Shown here piece after piece: positions 14,967-25,017 of a DNA stretch of 64,000 nt (the stretch's first letter is position 1; each line of letters opens with the position of its first letter). This DNA is from Rhodothermales bacterium. GTDB taxonomy: Bacteria > Bacteroidota > Rhodothermia > Rhodothermales > VXPQ01. The position numbers and the translations under genes are program-made. The notes under the pieces are model-generated. The model did no database searches. It saw only the letters and a list, made by a program, of their open reading frames with translations, and was not told the DNA's origin. The stretch covers positions 2,030,731-2,094,730 of the forward strand of contig OX638293.1 in the NCBI GenBank assembly GCA_951812335.1. Reading direction: 5' to 3'.

Positions 14967-15212
14967 TTATTCCCACTCGGTTTCGTCGAATTTAGTGGGT
15001 ACCGGCTCGTCAAGGAGACCATCTTCTCCCCTCTCCCGCATCTTCTTCGCCGCCTCGGCCCATCCGGCACGCGGTGCCGAGATGCGCTCAATGAGCAGAC
15101 CTGACTCCACCACGCGCATCTCAAGCGGGCCTTCAAGGGTTGCCGCCTCGATAAGAGGTTTAGGAATACGGATTCCCTGAGAGTTTCTGATCGGAATGAT
15201 CTTAACCTTCAC
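14967..15212 (-). CDS. AbrB/MazE-family antitoxin-like protein (orphan)
   Basis: An 81-residue SpoVT-AbrB domain protein: 'KIIPIRNSQGIRIPKPLIEA' at residues 4-23 is the swapped-hairpin DNA-binding motif, and the tail '..WAEAAKKMRERGEDGLLDEP' and 'TKFDETEWE' is the toxin-wrapping C-terminus of MazE proteins. MazE represses its own operon and neutralises the MazF endoribonuclease. Here the next gene on the strand, 13 bp later, is AlkD-like and no MazF/PemK fold is nearby, so this copy appears to have lost its toxin. Confidence 0.85.
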   Translation of the reverse strand: MKVKIIPIRNSQGIRIPKPLIEAATLEGPLEMRVVESGLLIERISAPRAGWAEAAKKMRERGEDGLLDEPVPTKFDETEWE

Positions 15213-15370
15213 TTTTCGCCTCGCTTATTGAATCCATATGCAAAGTGATTACTAAAGGGGTTCCTGGCAAAGACGCAAGGCATTCGGCAGCACAAAAGAT
15301 ACCGGACGGACTTATAATAACGACTTGATATAGTGATCCTCCATTGGAACATTCCATTCTTACCCGTCAT

Positions 15371-15448
15371 TTATGCCGTTGAAAATTTGCTTTTTATGCC
15401 GTTGTTATTTCCGCATTTATGCCGTTGTGACTTTTCCATTTATGCCGT
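15371..15448 (+). repeat. Four direct repeats of about 23 bp before the DUF4143 ATPase
   Basis: TTATGCCGTT starts at 15371, 15394, 15417 and 15439; the longer unit is CATTTATGCCGTT plus about ten variable bases, mostly T-rich. The last copy ends 6 bp before the ATG of the ATPase gene, so the array covers the promoter and ribosome-binding region. Spacing of two helical turns suggests a protein-binding array. The remaining part of 15213-15370 shows no other feature. Confidence 0.8.
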
Positions 15449-15454
15449 TCAGCC

Positions 15455-16708
15455 ATGAAATACGTACCAAGAATCATCGAAAAAGAGCTGAAGGAAAAGC
15501 TGGCCGCCGTGGGTGCTGTCGTCATAGAAGGACCGCGGGCATGCGGAAAAACGGAAACCGCCCGGCAGATTGCCGCCAGCGAAGTATTGCTGGATGTGGA
15601 CAAGGATGCACGTGTTCTTGCAGAGATTGACCCTGCACAAGCGCTCGCCGGCCCCACGCCGCGCCTGATCGACGAGTGGCAACTCGAGCCGTCCATATGG
15701 AATCATGTTCGGAGGGCAGTAGATGACCGGCGGGCCCCCGGCCAGTTTATCCTCACGGGGTCCGCAGTACCTGCTGACGACATCACGAGGCACACGGGCG
15801 CCGGACGCCTGACCCGCCTGCGCATGCGCCCCTTTTCCCTGTTTGAAACCGGACATGCTTCCGGAGAAATCTCCCTAACGGAGCTTCTTGAAGGGATGCC
15901 CCCAAAGGCTCCGCAGGCTGAAATACGGATCGCCGCACTCGCCGAACTGATTTGCAAAGGCGGCTGGCCAGGTAATCTGAATCAACCGACAGAACATGTT
16001 TTGGAAGCAAACCAGGATTATCTCAACGAAATTCGGCGAGTGGACATTGCAAGCGCCGATGGAAAAAGGAGAGATCCGGCGAAAGTCGGCTTATTATTGC
16101 GCTCGTTGGCTCGCAACGTGGCAACGCCAGCCGCAATCTCGACGTTGGCCTCAGACATTAGCGAGGGGAACGTCGCCACAATCAAGCAACACACTGCCGC
16201 TCAGTATCTTGACGCGTTGGAGCGAATCATGGTTATAGAGCACCAACCTTCCTGGGCCACAAGCCTGCGATCCCGTTCCGTACTGAGAAATACGCCCGTA
16301 CGCCATTTCACGGATCCGTCGCTTGCCGCAGCGGCGCTTCGGGCAAGTCCCAATCGGCTTTTACAGGACACGAAAACGCTCGGCCTCTTCTTTGAATCCA
16401 TGGTCGTTCGAGACTTGCGCATCTATGCTCAGGCAGCCGACGCCGAGGTATATCATTATCGGGATAAAGACGGTCTTGAAGTGGACGCCATTGTCCAGGC
16501 AATGGACGGTCGCTGGGCGGCCTTCGAGGTCAAACTCGGCAGCCAGCGCACAGACGAAGGCGCCCGTAACCTGCTCAGACTGGCGCAACGCGTAGATCAG
16601 GACCTGTGCGGCAAGCCTTCCATGCTTGCGGTAATCGTTCCGTCGGGATACGGATACATGCGCCCGGACGGCGTGGGCGTTATTCCCATCGGAGCGCTGG
16701 GGCCATGA
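15455..16708 (+). CDS. AAA_14/DUF4143 ATP-binding protein
   Basis: The 417-residue protein starts with a short helix and the P-loop 'IEGPRACGKTETARQ' at about residues 25-39. 'PRLIDEWQLEPSIWNHVRRA' near 67 carries the Walker B acid, and 'GQFILTGSA' near 90 is sensor 1. The C-terminal half has the DUF4143 pattern, including 'FFESMVVRDLRIYA' and a nuclease-like 'EVDAIVQ ... WAAFEVKLG' (E-D-ExK). Such ATPases are widespread in accessory regions with no settled function; the E..ExK set hints at a PD-(D/E)XK-like fold. It is flanked by IS remnants. Confidence 0.88.
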   Translation: MKYVPRIIEKELKEKLAAVGAVVIEGPRACGKTETARQIAASEVLLDVDKDARVLAEIDPAQALAGPTPRLIDEWQLEPSIWNHVRRAVDDRRAPGQFILTGSAVPADDITRHTGAGRLTRLRMRPFSLFETGHASGEISLTELLEGMPPKAPQAEIRIAALAELICKGGWPGNLNQPTEHVLEANQDYLNEIRRVDIASADGKRRDPAKVGLLLRSLARNVATPAAISTLASDISEGNVATIKQHTAAQYLDALERIMVIEHQPSWATSLRSRSVLRNTPVRHFTDPSLAAAALRASPNRLLQDTKTLGLFFESMVVRDLRIYAQAADAEVYHYRDKDGLEVDAIVQAMDGRWAAFEVKLGSQRTDEGARNLLRLAQRVDQDLCGKPSMLAVIVPSGYGYMRPDGVGVIPIGALGP

Positions 16709-16770
16709 CGAGGAGAAACAACCCCTGCGTCGTTTGCGCATGGAGAAGTGGAAGCAAATACAGGCTCCAG

Positions 16771-16847
16771 AGTCCTTCGTCCGGGGTGAAGACAGGCCCT
16801 CGCCGCCGCGCGCAGCGACAGCATGTTGGCGGAGTTCGCCTGGCTTC
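16771..16847 (+). pseudogene. Remnant of an IS3-family orfA
   Basis: About 75 bp starting AGTCCTTCGTCCG match the 5' coding part of orfA at 9424-9500, at roughly three in four bases by eye. It has lost its reading frame and ends abruptly in AT-rich DNA. Bases 16709-16770 and 16940-17094 show nothing recognisable. Confidence 0.7.
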
Positions 16848-16864
16848 AATAATCTATTTTTGCC

Positions 16865-16936
16865 CCTTTTTGAGTAATTTCTATTTAAAAAAGGTATAAT
16901 TTTTACTCAGAAAAGGAGAGTTTTTACTCAAAAAGG
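16865..16936. repeat. AT-rich inverted repeat (CCTTTTTGAGTAA / TTACTCAAAAAGG)
   Basis: Perfect 13-bp arms at 16865-16877 and 16924-16936 enclose 46 bp of strongly AT-rich DNA, and a third imperfect copy TTACTCAGAAAAGG lies between them (about 16903). It may be an operator or the end of a vanished element; no gene is adjacent to it. Confidence 0.6.
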
Positions 16937-17094
16937 CCAAATGCGGCGCTACGCTTAAGAATACTCCGACACGATATTTGCCCGAATATTCCGGTAAATA
17001 TAGCCCAGGGGGTAAAGAACCCCATCAACAGATCGGTCATGTCAGAAACTTTGTGCCTCCGGCGATGAACTGGATCGTCGCCCCCCTCCCAGGC

Positions 17095-19947
17095 TCATTT
17101 AACAAGAATCATCGTACGGACAACCACTTCGTCTCCCGCCTGCAAGCGGTACGCGTACGGACCGCTCGGCAAATGATCTCCACGAAAACGCACCGCATGA
17201 CGGCCCGCAGGCTGAAGCCCGTCAACCAGCACCGCCACCTCGTGCCCCAGCAAGTCGTACACCACAAGACGAACCTTGCCTGCATGGGGCAACGCATAAC
17301 CTATCGTCGTTTCCGGATTGAACGGATTCGGATAGTTGCCCAGAAGCGCCACTGCGGCGGGCAACTCCTCGCTCTCGGTACTCGTCGGCCCGGGTGGCAG
17401 CGTTACGGTCACCGACGCGGAACGGCCGCCGCCATGTATATTCACCGCACGCACATCGAACGTATAGGTCGACCCGTTCGTGAGGCCCGTGACTGTGTAA
17501 CTGCCAGCGTTAGCCTCGCCGGAGCGGCTGTCCGGAATAGCCACCCACTGACTGAAAGGTCCGCCGTTTTCCTTATGTCTGTATGCGTAGTCGATAATCT
17601 CCGATCCTCTGTCATCGGCCGGAGCTTCCCAAGACAACAGTGCTTGTGCTATGTCGGGAGTAGCCTGTAGATTAGCCGGCGTATCCGGCACCACCGAGGC
17701 CCACTCGAATACATCCCACAAATTGACTGCGTTATCCCGGGCCCCAGAGGCTAAAATAGTTCCATCGGGGGAAAACGACACCGTTGAAATACCAGCCACA
17801 TGGCCTGTAAAAGTGGCGATGTTTTCTTTTGTCTCCACGTCCCAGAGCCGGATCGTGTTATCCCACGATCCGGAGGCAAGGGTGCTTCCATCGGGCGAAA
17901 ATGATACGGAAGTAACAAATCTTCTATGCGCATCAAGAATAGCGATATTCTCTTCTGTCTGCACGTCCCAGAGCCGGATCGTGTTATCCCACGATCCGGA
18001 GGCAAGGGTGCTTCCATCGGGCGAAAACGACACCGTTGAAATAGCAGACGTATGACCTGTAAAGGTGGCGATGTTTTCTTTTATCTCCACGTCCCAAATC
18101 TTGACCGTTCTATCTTCCGACCCGGAAGCGAGAATCGTCCCATCAGACGCAAATGACAGAGAAGGAATCGGACCCGTATGCCCCACAAGAGTAGCGATAC
18201 GGACTCGCTTCGCCACGTCCCATAACTCGACCGTGCCAAGTGTGCTATTTGCTCCAGAAGCAAGTATCGTCTCGTCGGGCGAAAATGATACGGATCTAAC
18301 CGATCTTCTATGCGCATCAAGAATAGCGATATTCTCTTCTGTCTGCACGTCCCAGAGCCTGATTGTACCATCTATATAACGCCCCGCCGAAGCCAGGATT
18401 GTCCCATCGGGCGAAAACGACACCGAACTGACTGGCCCTTTATGTCCCTCCAGAATAGCGATGTCTTTTTCTGTCGACATATCCCATAGCCTGATCGTAT
18501 GATCATAGGATGCGGAGGCGAGAATCGTCCTGTCAGGTGAAAACGACACGGACGAGACGGCTTGCGTATGCCCCTCAAGAGTAGCAATATAATTCGGCGA
18601 TATTTCCGCAAGAATAATAGATTTTTTGCCCACATTACCATCCGTATCGACGACCTCGGCGTACATCGAATGAAGGGGAGGATTGGAAAGGCTTTCACCA
18701 CGAACAGAAGGAATGGTGCCATCGTAATCGAATTCGACCAAATCATTTTGTACTCCCGCCAATACACGGCACGCTTTTACTTCACGAAATCCTGCAGCAA
18801 AGTGTGGTCTTAATGTCGTAGCGAACAAAATCGACTGGTGCAATCCCTCCGGATCACTGACTTCGAGATGGACAGGGACACTCTCTGAACCTGCCGGGTA
18901 TACCTGTGGCGAGACGAGTTCGATACTCGGGGGCGGCTCCTCTGCAATGGAGCTATCGGAACTGAAGTAGGGATGCACAGCCAAAAATCCGGCATTGCAT
19001 GCAGATAAACGATTTTGTGCTCCACCACCATACGACATGATGTACGACTCTCTGTGAAAATCATGTTGTAATCCGAAAGTATGTCCAAGTTCATGGGCCA
19101 GAGTTCTGAAGCTAAATCCGTGAGGAATCAACGCAGAACCCCCATTTTTCCCCCTCCGCCCCCCGAAACCATTGGCAAAAAGACCATTCCGTCCGACTCT
19201 ATTTGTACTATTGTCAATGACGATGACATAAACGTTGGCATGGAGATCAAATGCCGAGACAATTTCGTCATATACAGTGCTAGATGTATTGTAAAGATAG
19301 TAGCTATCGGGATGTTGCCCATCCACCCGATGAATCAGGGGTTCGCCCTGCGCATCGGTCTCAAAACGGAATGTTTTGTCCCCGTATCCGCGTGATTGCA
19401 TCGCCCCGGCATAAAAGATCTGTGCGTTGCGAATCTCATCCTTCATCCTCTGTACTACATCTGCACGGAAGTAACGGTCATTCGGCAAAAAGTAGATCAT
19501 CCGCACTGTGCGAGGTTCACCCACATTTAAATCTCCCCGCTGCTTGGCTGCAGAAATACCAACATCACCCCCCCACTCATCAGGATCGAGCGGCAAACAA
19601 AAATTCACTGTGTCGGCAGGACTGGATGTCCGTATAACCGATTGAGGCGACAGACTGGAGAAAGGGGTAGTCTGCCCAGAGGCTGACGGGATAAAAATCT
19701 GCCGGGGGGAGACTTCCCCCTGTGCGTGTGCACGGTTTCCCCAGCACAGTGCGGCAACCGCCATGACGACCGCGACGAGGGCGGGGCGCACCCGGGCCCA
19801 GGCGCCGATTCGGGAAATACGCTTTGCGGATGGCGAGGCAAGAGCGTCAATCAGAGAAACAGATCGTTGATGCCGCACGCCAAGCACAGGCCGCAGCATC
19901 ACACCTGGGCTACGAACCGGATTCGTTTGTTCCCTTCCCGATCTCAT
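17095..19947 (-). CDS. Secreted metalloprotease with WD40 propeller, Fn3 and T9SS sorting domain
   Basis: This 950-residue protein has a signal segment 'PALVAVVMAVAALCWGNRAHAQ' near residue 55 after an unusually long basic N-terminus (a start at the internal Met17 is possible). The metzincin site 'HELGHTFGLQHDF' is near 285, with a 'MSYGGG' Met-turn soon after. From about 450 to 750 lie seven WD40 repeats of the form 'GHTxxVSSVSFSPDGTILAS', enough for a complete seven-bladed propeller. An Fn3 domain (about 760-850) and a T9SS type A domain (NYPNPFNPETTIGYALP ... SGPYAYRLQAG) end the protein. Likely an extracellular protease with a protein-binding propeller; substrate unknown. Confidence 0.88.
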   Translation of the reverse strand: MRSGREQTNPVRSPGVMLRPVLGVRHQRSVSLIDALASPSAKRISRIGAWARVRPALVAVVMAVAALCWGNRAHAQGEVSPRQIFIPSASGQTTPFSSLSPQSVIRTSSPADTVNFCLPLDPDEWGGDVGISAAKQRGDLNVGEPRTVRMIYFLPNDRYFRADVVQRMKDEIRNAQIFYAGAMQSRGYGDKTFRFETDAQGEPLIHRVDGQHPDSYYLYNTSSTVYDEIVSAFDLHANVYVIVIDNSTNRVGRNGLFANGFGGRRGKNGGSALIPHGFSFRTLAHELGHTFGLQHDFHRESYIMSYGGGAQNRLSACNAGFLAVHPYFSSDSSIAEEPPPSIELVSPQVYPAGSESVPVHLEVSDPEGLHQSILFATTLRPHFAAGFREVKACRVLAGVQNDLVEFDYDGTIPSVRGESLSNPPLHSMYAEVVDTDGNVGKKSIILAEISPNYIATLEGHTQAVSSVSFSPDRTILASASYDHTIRLWDMSTEKDIAILEGHKGPVSSVSFSPDGTILASAGRYIDGTIRLWDVQTEENIAILDAHRRSVRSVSFSPDETILASGANSTLGTVELWDVAKRVRIATLVGHTGPIPSLSFASDGTILASGSEDRTVKIWDVEIKENIATFTGHTSAISTVSFSPDGSTLASGSWDNTIRLWDVQTEENIAILDAHRRFVTSVSFSPDGSTLASGSWDNTIRLWDVETKENIATFTGHVAGISTVSFSPDGTILASGARDNAVNLWDVFEWASVVPDTPANLQATPDIAQALLSWEAPADDRGSEIIDYAYRHKENGGPFSQWVAIPDSRSGEANAGSYTVTGLTNGSTYTFDVRAVNIHGGGRSASVTVTLPPGPTSTESEELPAAVALLGNYPNPFNPETTIGYALPHAGKVRLVVYDLLGHEVAVLVDGLQPAGRHAVRFRGDHLPSGPYAYRLQAGDEVVVRTMILVK

Positions 19948-19993
19948 TATCCCGATCCCATTGTCAGGGTATCCGAAGAGCTTGTGATCATCC

Positions 19994-22312
19994 TCACCCC
20001 AAGATCGCCCGGAAACGCTTCAGACGCAAGGCATTCGCCAGGACAAACACACTGGACAGGCTCATGGCGGCGGCCGCGAACACCGGAGACAAAAGATGTC
20101 CGGTGAGCGGATACAATACACCGGCGGCTACCGGAATAAGCGCCACATTGTAGGCGAATGCCCAGAAAAGATTTTGTCTGATATTGCGCAGCGTGCTATG
20201 CGCAAGCGCGCGGGCGTTAACCAGCCCCCTCGGATCGCCCGACATGAGAATAACGTCCCCGGATTCGATCGCGATGTCCGAGCCCGTCCCCATCGCCACG
20301 CCCACATCGGCCCGAGCGAGCGCCGGCGCGTCGTTGATGCCGTCCCCCGTGAACGCCACGCGGCGCCCTTCCTGCCGGTATTGTTGTACCGCGTCGGCTT
20401 TCCGGTCCGGGAGAATGCCTGCGGACACCTCGTCGATCCCGAGACGGCCGGCAACCGCCTCGGCGGCGCGAGGCGCATCGCCTGTAATCATCGCCACCCG
20501 GCACCCCAGCTCCCGTAGCGCCCCGACGCTTTCCGCCGCATGTTCTTTCAGCGGATCCGCAACCCCGAAAATCGCCGCCAGCACGCCATCCGTAGCCATG
20601 AAAATGAGGGTTTTACCCTCTTCAGAGAGCGTACGCACCACATCCGATCGGAATATATCTCCTGCAAGCGGCGACATATCGACATTTTCTGCGGCCAGAA
20701 AGCGTTCGGAGCCGATGTAAACTGTTTTTTTCTCCACCCTGGCCGAAATACCCAGTCCGGAATGGGCCCGGACCCGGGTCGCTTCCGGAACGGATAGCCC
20801 CCGCTCCTCCGCAGCCTCTACGATGGCGTAGCCCAAAGGATGCTCCGAGCGCCTTTCCACGGCAGCGGCAAGACGCAGCACCTCCTCGTCCGACCACGGG
20901 TTACAAGGTATCATGTCCGTCAAGCGTGGACGCCCCTCCGTAAGTGTGCCGGTTTTGTCGAAGGCAACCGTATCGACCTTAGCCAGTAATTCCATAGCGT
21001 CCGCGCTCCTGAAAAGAATTCCCAGTTCGGCGGCCTTGCCTGAACCGACCATGACCGATACGGGGGTAGCCAGCCCCATGGCGCAGGGACACGCGATAAT
21101 CAGTACGGATACAGCGGCTACAAGCGCAAAGGGCAACGCCGGCGCCGGGCCCATTACGAGCCACAACGCAAAGGTCAGAAACGCCACAACGAGTATAGCG
21201 GGCACGAACCATGCCACGACACGATCCGCCAGGCGCTGGATGTGCGGTTTCGATTGCTGAGCTTCCTCGACCATGCGCACGATACAGGCCAGCACCGTAT
21301 CCTCCCCTACCCGTGTGGCCCGGAAACGAAAGCCGCCGCGTCCGTTGATCGTGCCGCCGACCACCTCGTCCCCCGCCTTTTTTTCAACCGGCGCCGGCTC
21401 CCCGGTCAGCATGGACTCGTCTATCCAGGATTCTCCTTCCTCCACGATGCCGTCCACGGGCAACCGCTCTCCCGGACGCACGAGGACGATATCGCCGGCC
21501 ACAACTTCCTCGATAGGAATATCCGTTTCACCATCTGAACGTACCACGCGGGCAAGCGCCGGTTGCAAACCGAGCAGCAACCGCATTGCGGCGCCGGCGC
21601 GCCCCCTGACGCGGACCTCGAGATATTTGCCCAGCAGAATCAGCGCGATGATAGCAGAGGATGCCTCGAAATAGACATGATCGGCGCCGGAGGGCATCAC
21701 GCCGGAAAAAAACATGGCCACCACCGAATACCCGTAGGCAGCGCTAGAGCCAAGCATGACGAGCGTATGCATGTCCGGATGCAGCGTCCGCACCGCTTTC
21801 CAGCCCAGCCGGTAGAACCAGAGACCCGGTCCGAATTGCACAATACTGGCCAGTGCGAACAGGATATACAGAAGGAGCGCCTCCCCGATCAGCATGCGGA
21901 GCCACGACGCGGCCGGAGGCCATAGCATCGGAAACATCTGCAAAGCGAGAATCAGCGAGGCGGGAATCCCCGCAAATACCGCCCGCCGACGCAGGGCCTG
22001 TAGTTCTGCTTCCCGGGCCGTTTCCTCGGCCTCTTCGCGCGCCTTCGCGCCGGAAGCCGCCTCTATCGCCTCGTATCCCGTTTCCCGAACCGCCGCATAC
22101 ATGGCTTCCACAAGCCCGAAGCCGCTCCGGTAGCGTACGCGGGCGCGTTCGGTAGCCAGGTTTACGTCCACCGTCTCCACTCCATCCACACCGGTCAACG
22201 CTTCTTCGACGCGAAGGACGCATCCGGCGCACGTCATGCCGCGTATTCCGAACTGTATTTCCTGCTCCGGTATACGCTGTGGAGAACTGTCGATGGAGTG
22301 GTCAGTGGCCAT
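19994..22312 (-). CDS. copA: Copper-exporting P1B-type ATPase
   Basis: The 772-residue protein has an N-terminal heavy-metal domain with '[15 protein letters not shown]' near residue 26. The translocation motif 'CPC' in '[13 protein letters not shown]' near 405 indicates Cu(I), or less likely Ag(I). The phosphorylated Asp is in 'DKTGTLTEG' near 453, 'HPLGYAIV' carries the HP locus and '[10 protein letters not shown]' near 656 is the hinge. Eight membrane segments are as expected. It would export Cu(I) from the cytoplasm at the cost of ATP. It lies 30 bp downstream of the metalloprotease gene on the same strand, but a functional link is not evident and no CueR/CsoR regulator is nearby. Confidence 0.93.
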   Translation of the reverse strand: MATDHSIDSSPQRIPEQEIQFGIRGMTCAGCVLRVEEALTGVDGVETVDVNLATERARVRYRSGFGLVEAMYAAVRETGYEAIEAASGAKAREEAEETAREAELQALRRRAVFAGIPASLILALQMFPMLWPPAASWLRMLIGEALLLYILFALASIVQFGPGLWFYRLGWKAVRTLHPDMHTLVMLGSSAAYGYSVVAMFFSGVMPSGADHVYFEASSAIIALILLGKYLEVRVRGRAGAAMRLLLGLQPALARVVRSDGETDIPIEEVVAGDIVLVRPGERLPVDGIVEEGESWIDESMLTGEPAPVEKKAGDEVVGGTINGRGGFRFRATRVGEDTVLACIVRMVEEAQQSKPHIQRLADRVVAWFVPAILVVAFLTFALWLVMGPAPALPFALVAAVSVLIIACPCAMGLATPVSVMVGSGKAAELGILFRSADAMELLAKVDTVAFDKTGTLTEGRPRLTDMIPCNPWSDEEVLRLAAAVERRSEHPLGYAIVEAAEERGLSVPEATRVRAHSGLGISARVEKKTVYIGSERFLAAENVDMSPLAGDIFRSDVVRTLSEEGKTLIFMATDGVLAAIFGVADPLKEHAAESVGALRELGCRVAMITGDAPRAAEAVAGRLGIDEVSAGILPDRKADAVQQYRQEGRRVAFTGDGINDAPALARADVGVAMGTGSDIAIESGDVILMSGDPRGLVNARALAHSTLRNIRQNLFWAFAYNVALIPVAAGVLYPLTGHLLSPVFAAAAMSLSSVFVLANALRLKRFRAILG

Positions 22313-22342
22313 TTTGCGACGGGAGGCGCAGCGCGGGTTACT

Positions 22343-24844
22343 CTATTCTTCCTGCGGATCCAGTATGTTCTCGATGCGAACAAGTACGTCTTCGAGGTGC
22401 AATACCGTAGGCCGGTCCGGCGCCCTGCGCGCGGCTCGCTGCACATCTCCGCGCAACGTTTCCAGTTCGCCGCGTACGTACGCCCGGATATCGCTCTGAC
22501 TCACGTCGACCGGCGTATAACCGAGGAAACGGCGCGCAGCAGCGGGCGGAGCGGTGACCTCCTCGGTCATTAACCGCTCCATGTCCTCCAGATAGGCGCG
22601 TTGCAGGTTGCGACGCCACGGATCGATCGCTTCGTTGGCGTCCAGTTCGCGCCAGAGACCTTTTCGCAAATCTTCCAGCATATCCAAAGGCGCATACGAA
22701 GCATCGCCGAAGCGGGCTTCCGCCTCGATAAGGCGAGCCAGCCGTTGCGGGTTCAGCAGCAGATCCAACCGGCTGGCCTGAACGCTTCGAACGCGGTCTA
22801 CGGCGCCCGCATGTTCGATCCGGCGAAGGATATCCTCGTCGAGGAGCCACCGGGGCGTATCGAATCCGAATTCGTGCAGAAAAGCCATCGCCCTCGTTTG
22901 CGCATCCCTCGAAACCGTTTCATACACCGGCCCGTCCTGATCGAACGTCTTCGGGGTCTCGTACACCCCTCCGATTCCGCGCGCCACATGGCCGAGATAG
23001 CGCCTCCACTGGACCGCTACCTGCCCGTATATTTCCTCGAGTTGCGCATAATTTTCGCCCTCCTCCCGGGTCCATTCGATCAGGTTCGGAACGATGCGTT
23101 GCAGGTTCGCAATGCCCAACCGGCTTGCTTTCACCGCATCGTCTCCGAGATCCTCCCGCTGCGACCGGGGATCCAGCGGGTTGCCCGTCTGGCGCCCGTA
23201 GAAGTACAACGGATCGCCGGCACGCTCCCTGACCCAGCCGTTCAGCACGGCTTTTATTTCTTCTTCGTTGTCTGCTTCGGGAATGGGCCGGTAGCCCCAG
23301 CGAACGCTCCATTTGTCGTATTCGCCGATCGCGGGCATGAAGTTCGTCACCCCGTCTTCCGGCTGCGCGATGTAGTTGAAGCGGGCGTAATCCATGATCG
23401 AGGGCGCCGTGCCGTGCGTATTCGTAAACGTTGGGGACCGCAGCGAATCCACGGGGAACGCGTAGCTCGATCCCCAGTTGTGCGGCAAGCCGATCGTATG
23501 CCCCACTTCATGGGCGGACACGAAGCGGATCAGCTCTCCCATTACCTCGTCGTCGAACTTCACGGCGCGCGCGTCGGGGTTCGATGCGGCCGTCTGGACA
23601 AAATACCAGTTCCTCAAAAGATTCATCACATTGTGGTACCACCCGATATCGCTCTCTAGAATCTCTCCCGAACGCGGGTCGTGGACATGCGGACCGTAGG
23701 CATTTTCGATGTCCGACGGGAAATAACGAATCACGGAATAGCGTACATCCTCCGGACTGAATTCCGGATCTTCCTCCGCAGAAGGAGGGTCTTTGCCGAT
23801 AATGGCGTTCCGAAAACCGGCTTCCTCGAACGCTACGTTCCAGTCGTCCACCCCCTGTTTGAGGTACGGACGCCACTTCATCGGAGTGGCCGGATCGATG
23901 TAGTACACAATGGGACGCACCGGCTCCACCAGTTCGCCGCGCGCAAACGCTTCGGGATCGCTGGGTTCGAGCCGCCATTTCGTAATGAAGCATTTCTCCT
24001 CCGCCCGCTGTTCATCCGCTCCATAATCGATTGTCTCCACATTGAAGTATCCCACGCGCGCGTCGCAGGGCCGCGGCATCATGAGCTGATCCGGCAAGAG
24101 AACCATGGACTGGTTCATTTCGACAGAGATCGTTCCGGTCGAAGGATTGTCGGGGGGCTCGTCCGCCGCGTAGGTAAGCGTATGGCGCACTTCGACATTG
24201 CGAGGAAAACTTTGAGCCGTATTGACGTAGGAACGATCCTTGTCGAGACTCTTGACCTTGTACTGCGTACGGTTGGACGAACTCAGGCCCAGAAAACGAA
24301 CGTCCGTCGTAAAGAGTTCGGTCGCATCCACGACGGACCGGGTGGAATCGTCGTTTCTGGCGAGAATATCGAAGGCGGCCACTACCGGTTCGAGGTTTGC
24401 ATTCCGGACTGCCTCGTAAATCGGATGCTCCTCGCTCGCGACGCTCTCGTAGGATACGATTCGCAGGAGCACCTTATCCCCCTGCCGCTGCCACCGTAGT
24501 ACCTGCGTGTTGGCTTTTTGTCCCCCGTATCCCATGCCGGCGTGCGTACGCGCCATACGCGTTACCAGCAACATCTCCCGGCCCAGTAACGAATCCGGGA
24601 TTTCGAAGAGGGTTTTCTCCGTATCGCGGTGTACGGCAAACAGTCCCTCGTCCGTGGTCATGCTTTCCTTGACGACCTCGGTATATTTCTTCATCTTCGT
24701 CTCGTCTTTCGACTCGGCGGCAGCCTCAGTGTCTGCAGGCGGGGCTTCTGCAACACGAGCGGTCTGTAGCCCGAAAGCACAACCTCCAAGAAAAACGGCC
24801 AGGGAAAGAAGCGCCAAAAGCGAAGTTGTCCGGGAACGATGCAT
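22343..24844 (-). CDS. Zinc-dependent metalloprotease lipoprotein (DUF5117/DUF5118 type)
   Basis: The protein has 833 residues and a lipoprotein signal 'LLALLSLAVFLGGCAFG'. The metzincin motif 'HEVGHTIGLPHNWGSS' is near residue 441, followed by 'SIMDYARFNYIAQPED', a plausible Met-turn. The N-terminal region ('LFEIPDSLLGREMLLVTRMA') and 'YYIDPATPMKWRPYLKQGV' before the active site are typical of the large DUF5117/zinc-dependent metalloprotease family common in Bacteroidota. Probably periplasmic or surface-anchored. Substrates are unknown for the family. Confidence 0.88.
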   Translation of the reverse strand: MHRSRTTSLLALLSLAVFLGGCAFGLQTARVAEAPPADTEAAAESKDETKMKKYTEVVKESMTTDEGLFAVHRDTEKTLFEIPDSLLGREMLLVTRMARTHAGMGYGGQKANTQVLRWQRQGDKVLLRIVSYESVASEEHPIYEAVRNANLEPVVAAFDILARNDDSTRSVVDATELFTTDVRFLGLSSSNRTQYKVKSLDKDRSYVNTAQSFPRNVEVRHTLTYAADEPPDNPSTGTISVEMNQSMVLLPDQLMMPRPCDARVGYFNVETIDYGADEQRAEEKCFITKWRLEPSDPEAFARGELVEPVRPIVYYIDPATPMKWRPYLKQGVDDWNVAFEEAGFRNAIIGKDPPSAEEDPEFSPEDVRYSVIRYFPSDIENAYGPHVHDPRSGEILESDIGWYHNVMNLLRNWYFVQTAASNPDARAVKFDDEVMGELIRFVSAHEVGHTIGLPHNWGSSYAFPVDSLRSPTFTNTHGTAPSIMDYARFNYIAQPEDGVTNFMPAIGEYDKWSVRWGYRPIPEADNEEEIKAVLNGWVRERAGDPLYFYGRQTGNPLDPRSQREDLGDDAVKASRLGIANLQRIVPNLIEWTREEGENYAQLEEIYGQVAVQWRRYLGHVARGIGGVYETPKTFDQDGPVYETVSRDAQTRAMAFLHEFGFDTPRWLLDEDILRRIEHAGAVDRVRSVQASRLDLLLNPQRLARLIEAEARFGDASYAPLDMLEDLRKGLWRELDANEAIDPWRRNLQRAYLEDMERLMTEEVTAPPAAARRFLGYTPVDVSQSDIRAYVRGELETLRGDVQRAARRAPDRPTVLHLEDVLVRIENILDPQEE

Positions 24845-25017
24845 GGGATCACGTACAATTGAAGAGTGGCGGATAACAGAAGAAACAGGGCGATGAACCC
24901 GGTAAAAGTCCGGCGGAACACAGAGGCGTCTTCGGACAAATGTTCACAACACCCTGTAGCGACAAGCATGATATGCAATTATTGCGTCTGTTGCACGGCA
25001 TCGGATCGTATCGCGTT

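Noticed and set aside
14954-15136. N-terminal extension of the AlkD-like protein
   Set aside because: It overlaps the antitoxin gene in another frame and has a low-complexity Arg-rich sequence.
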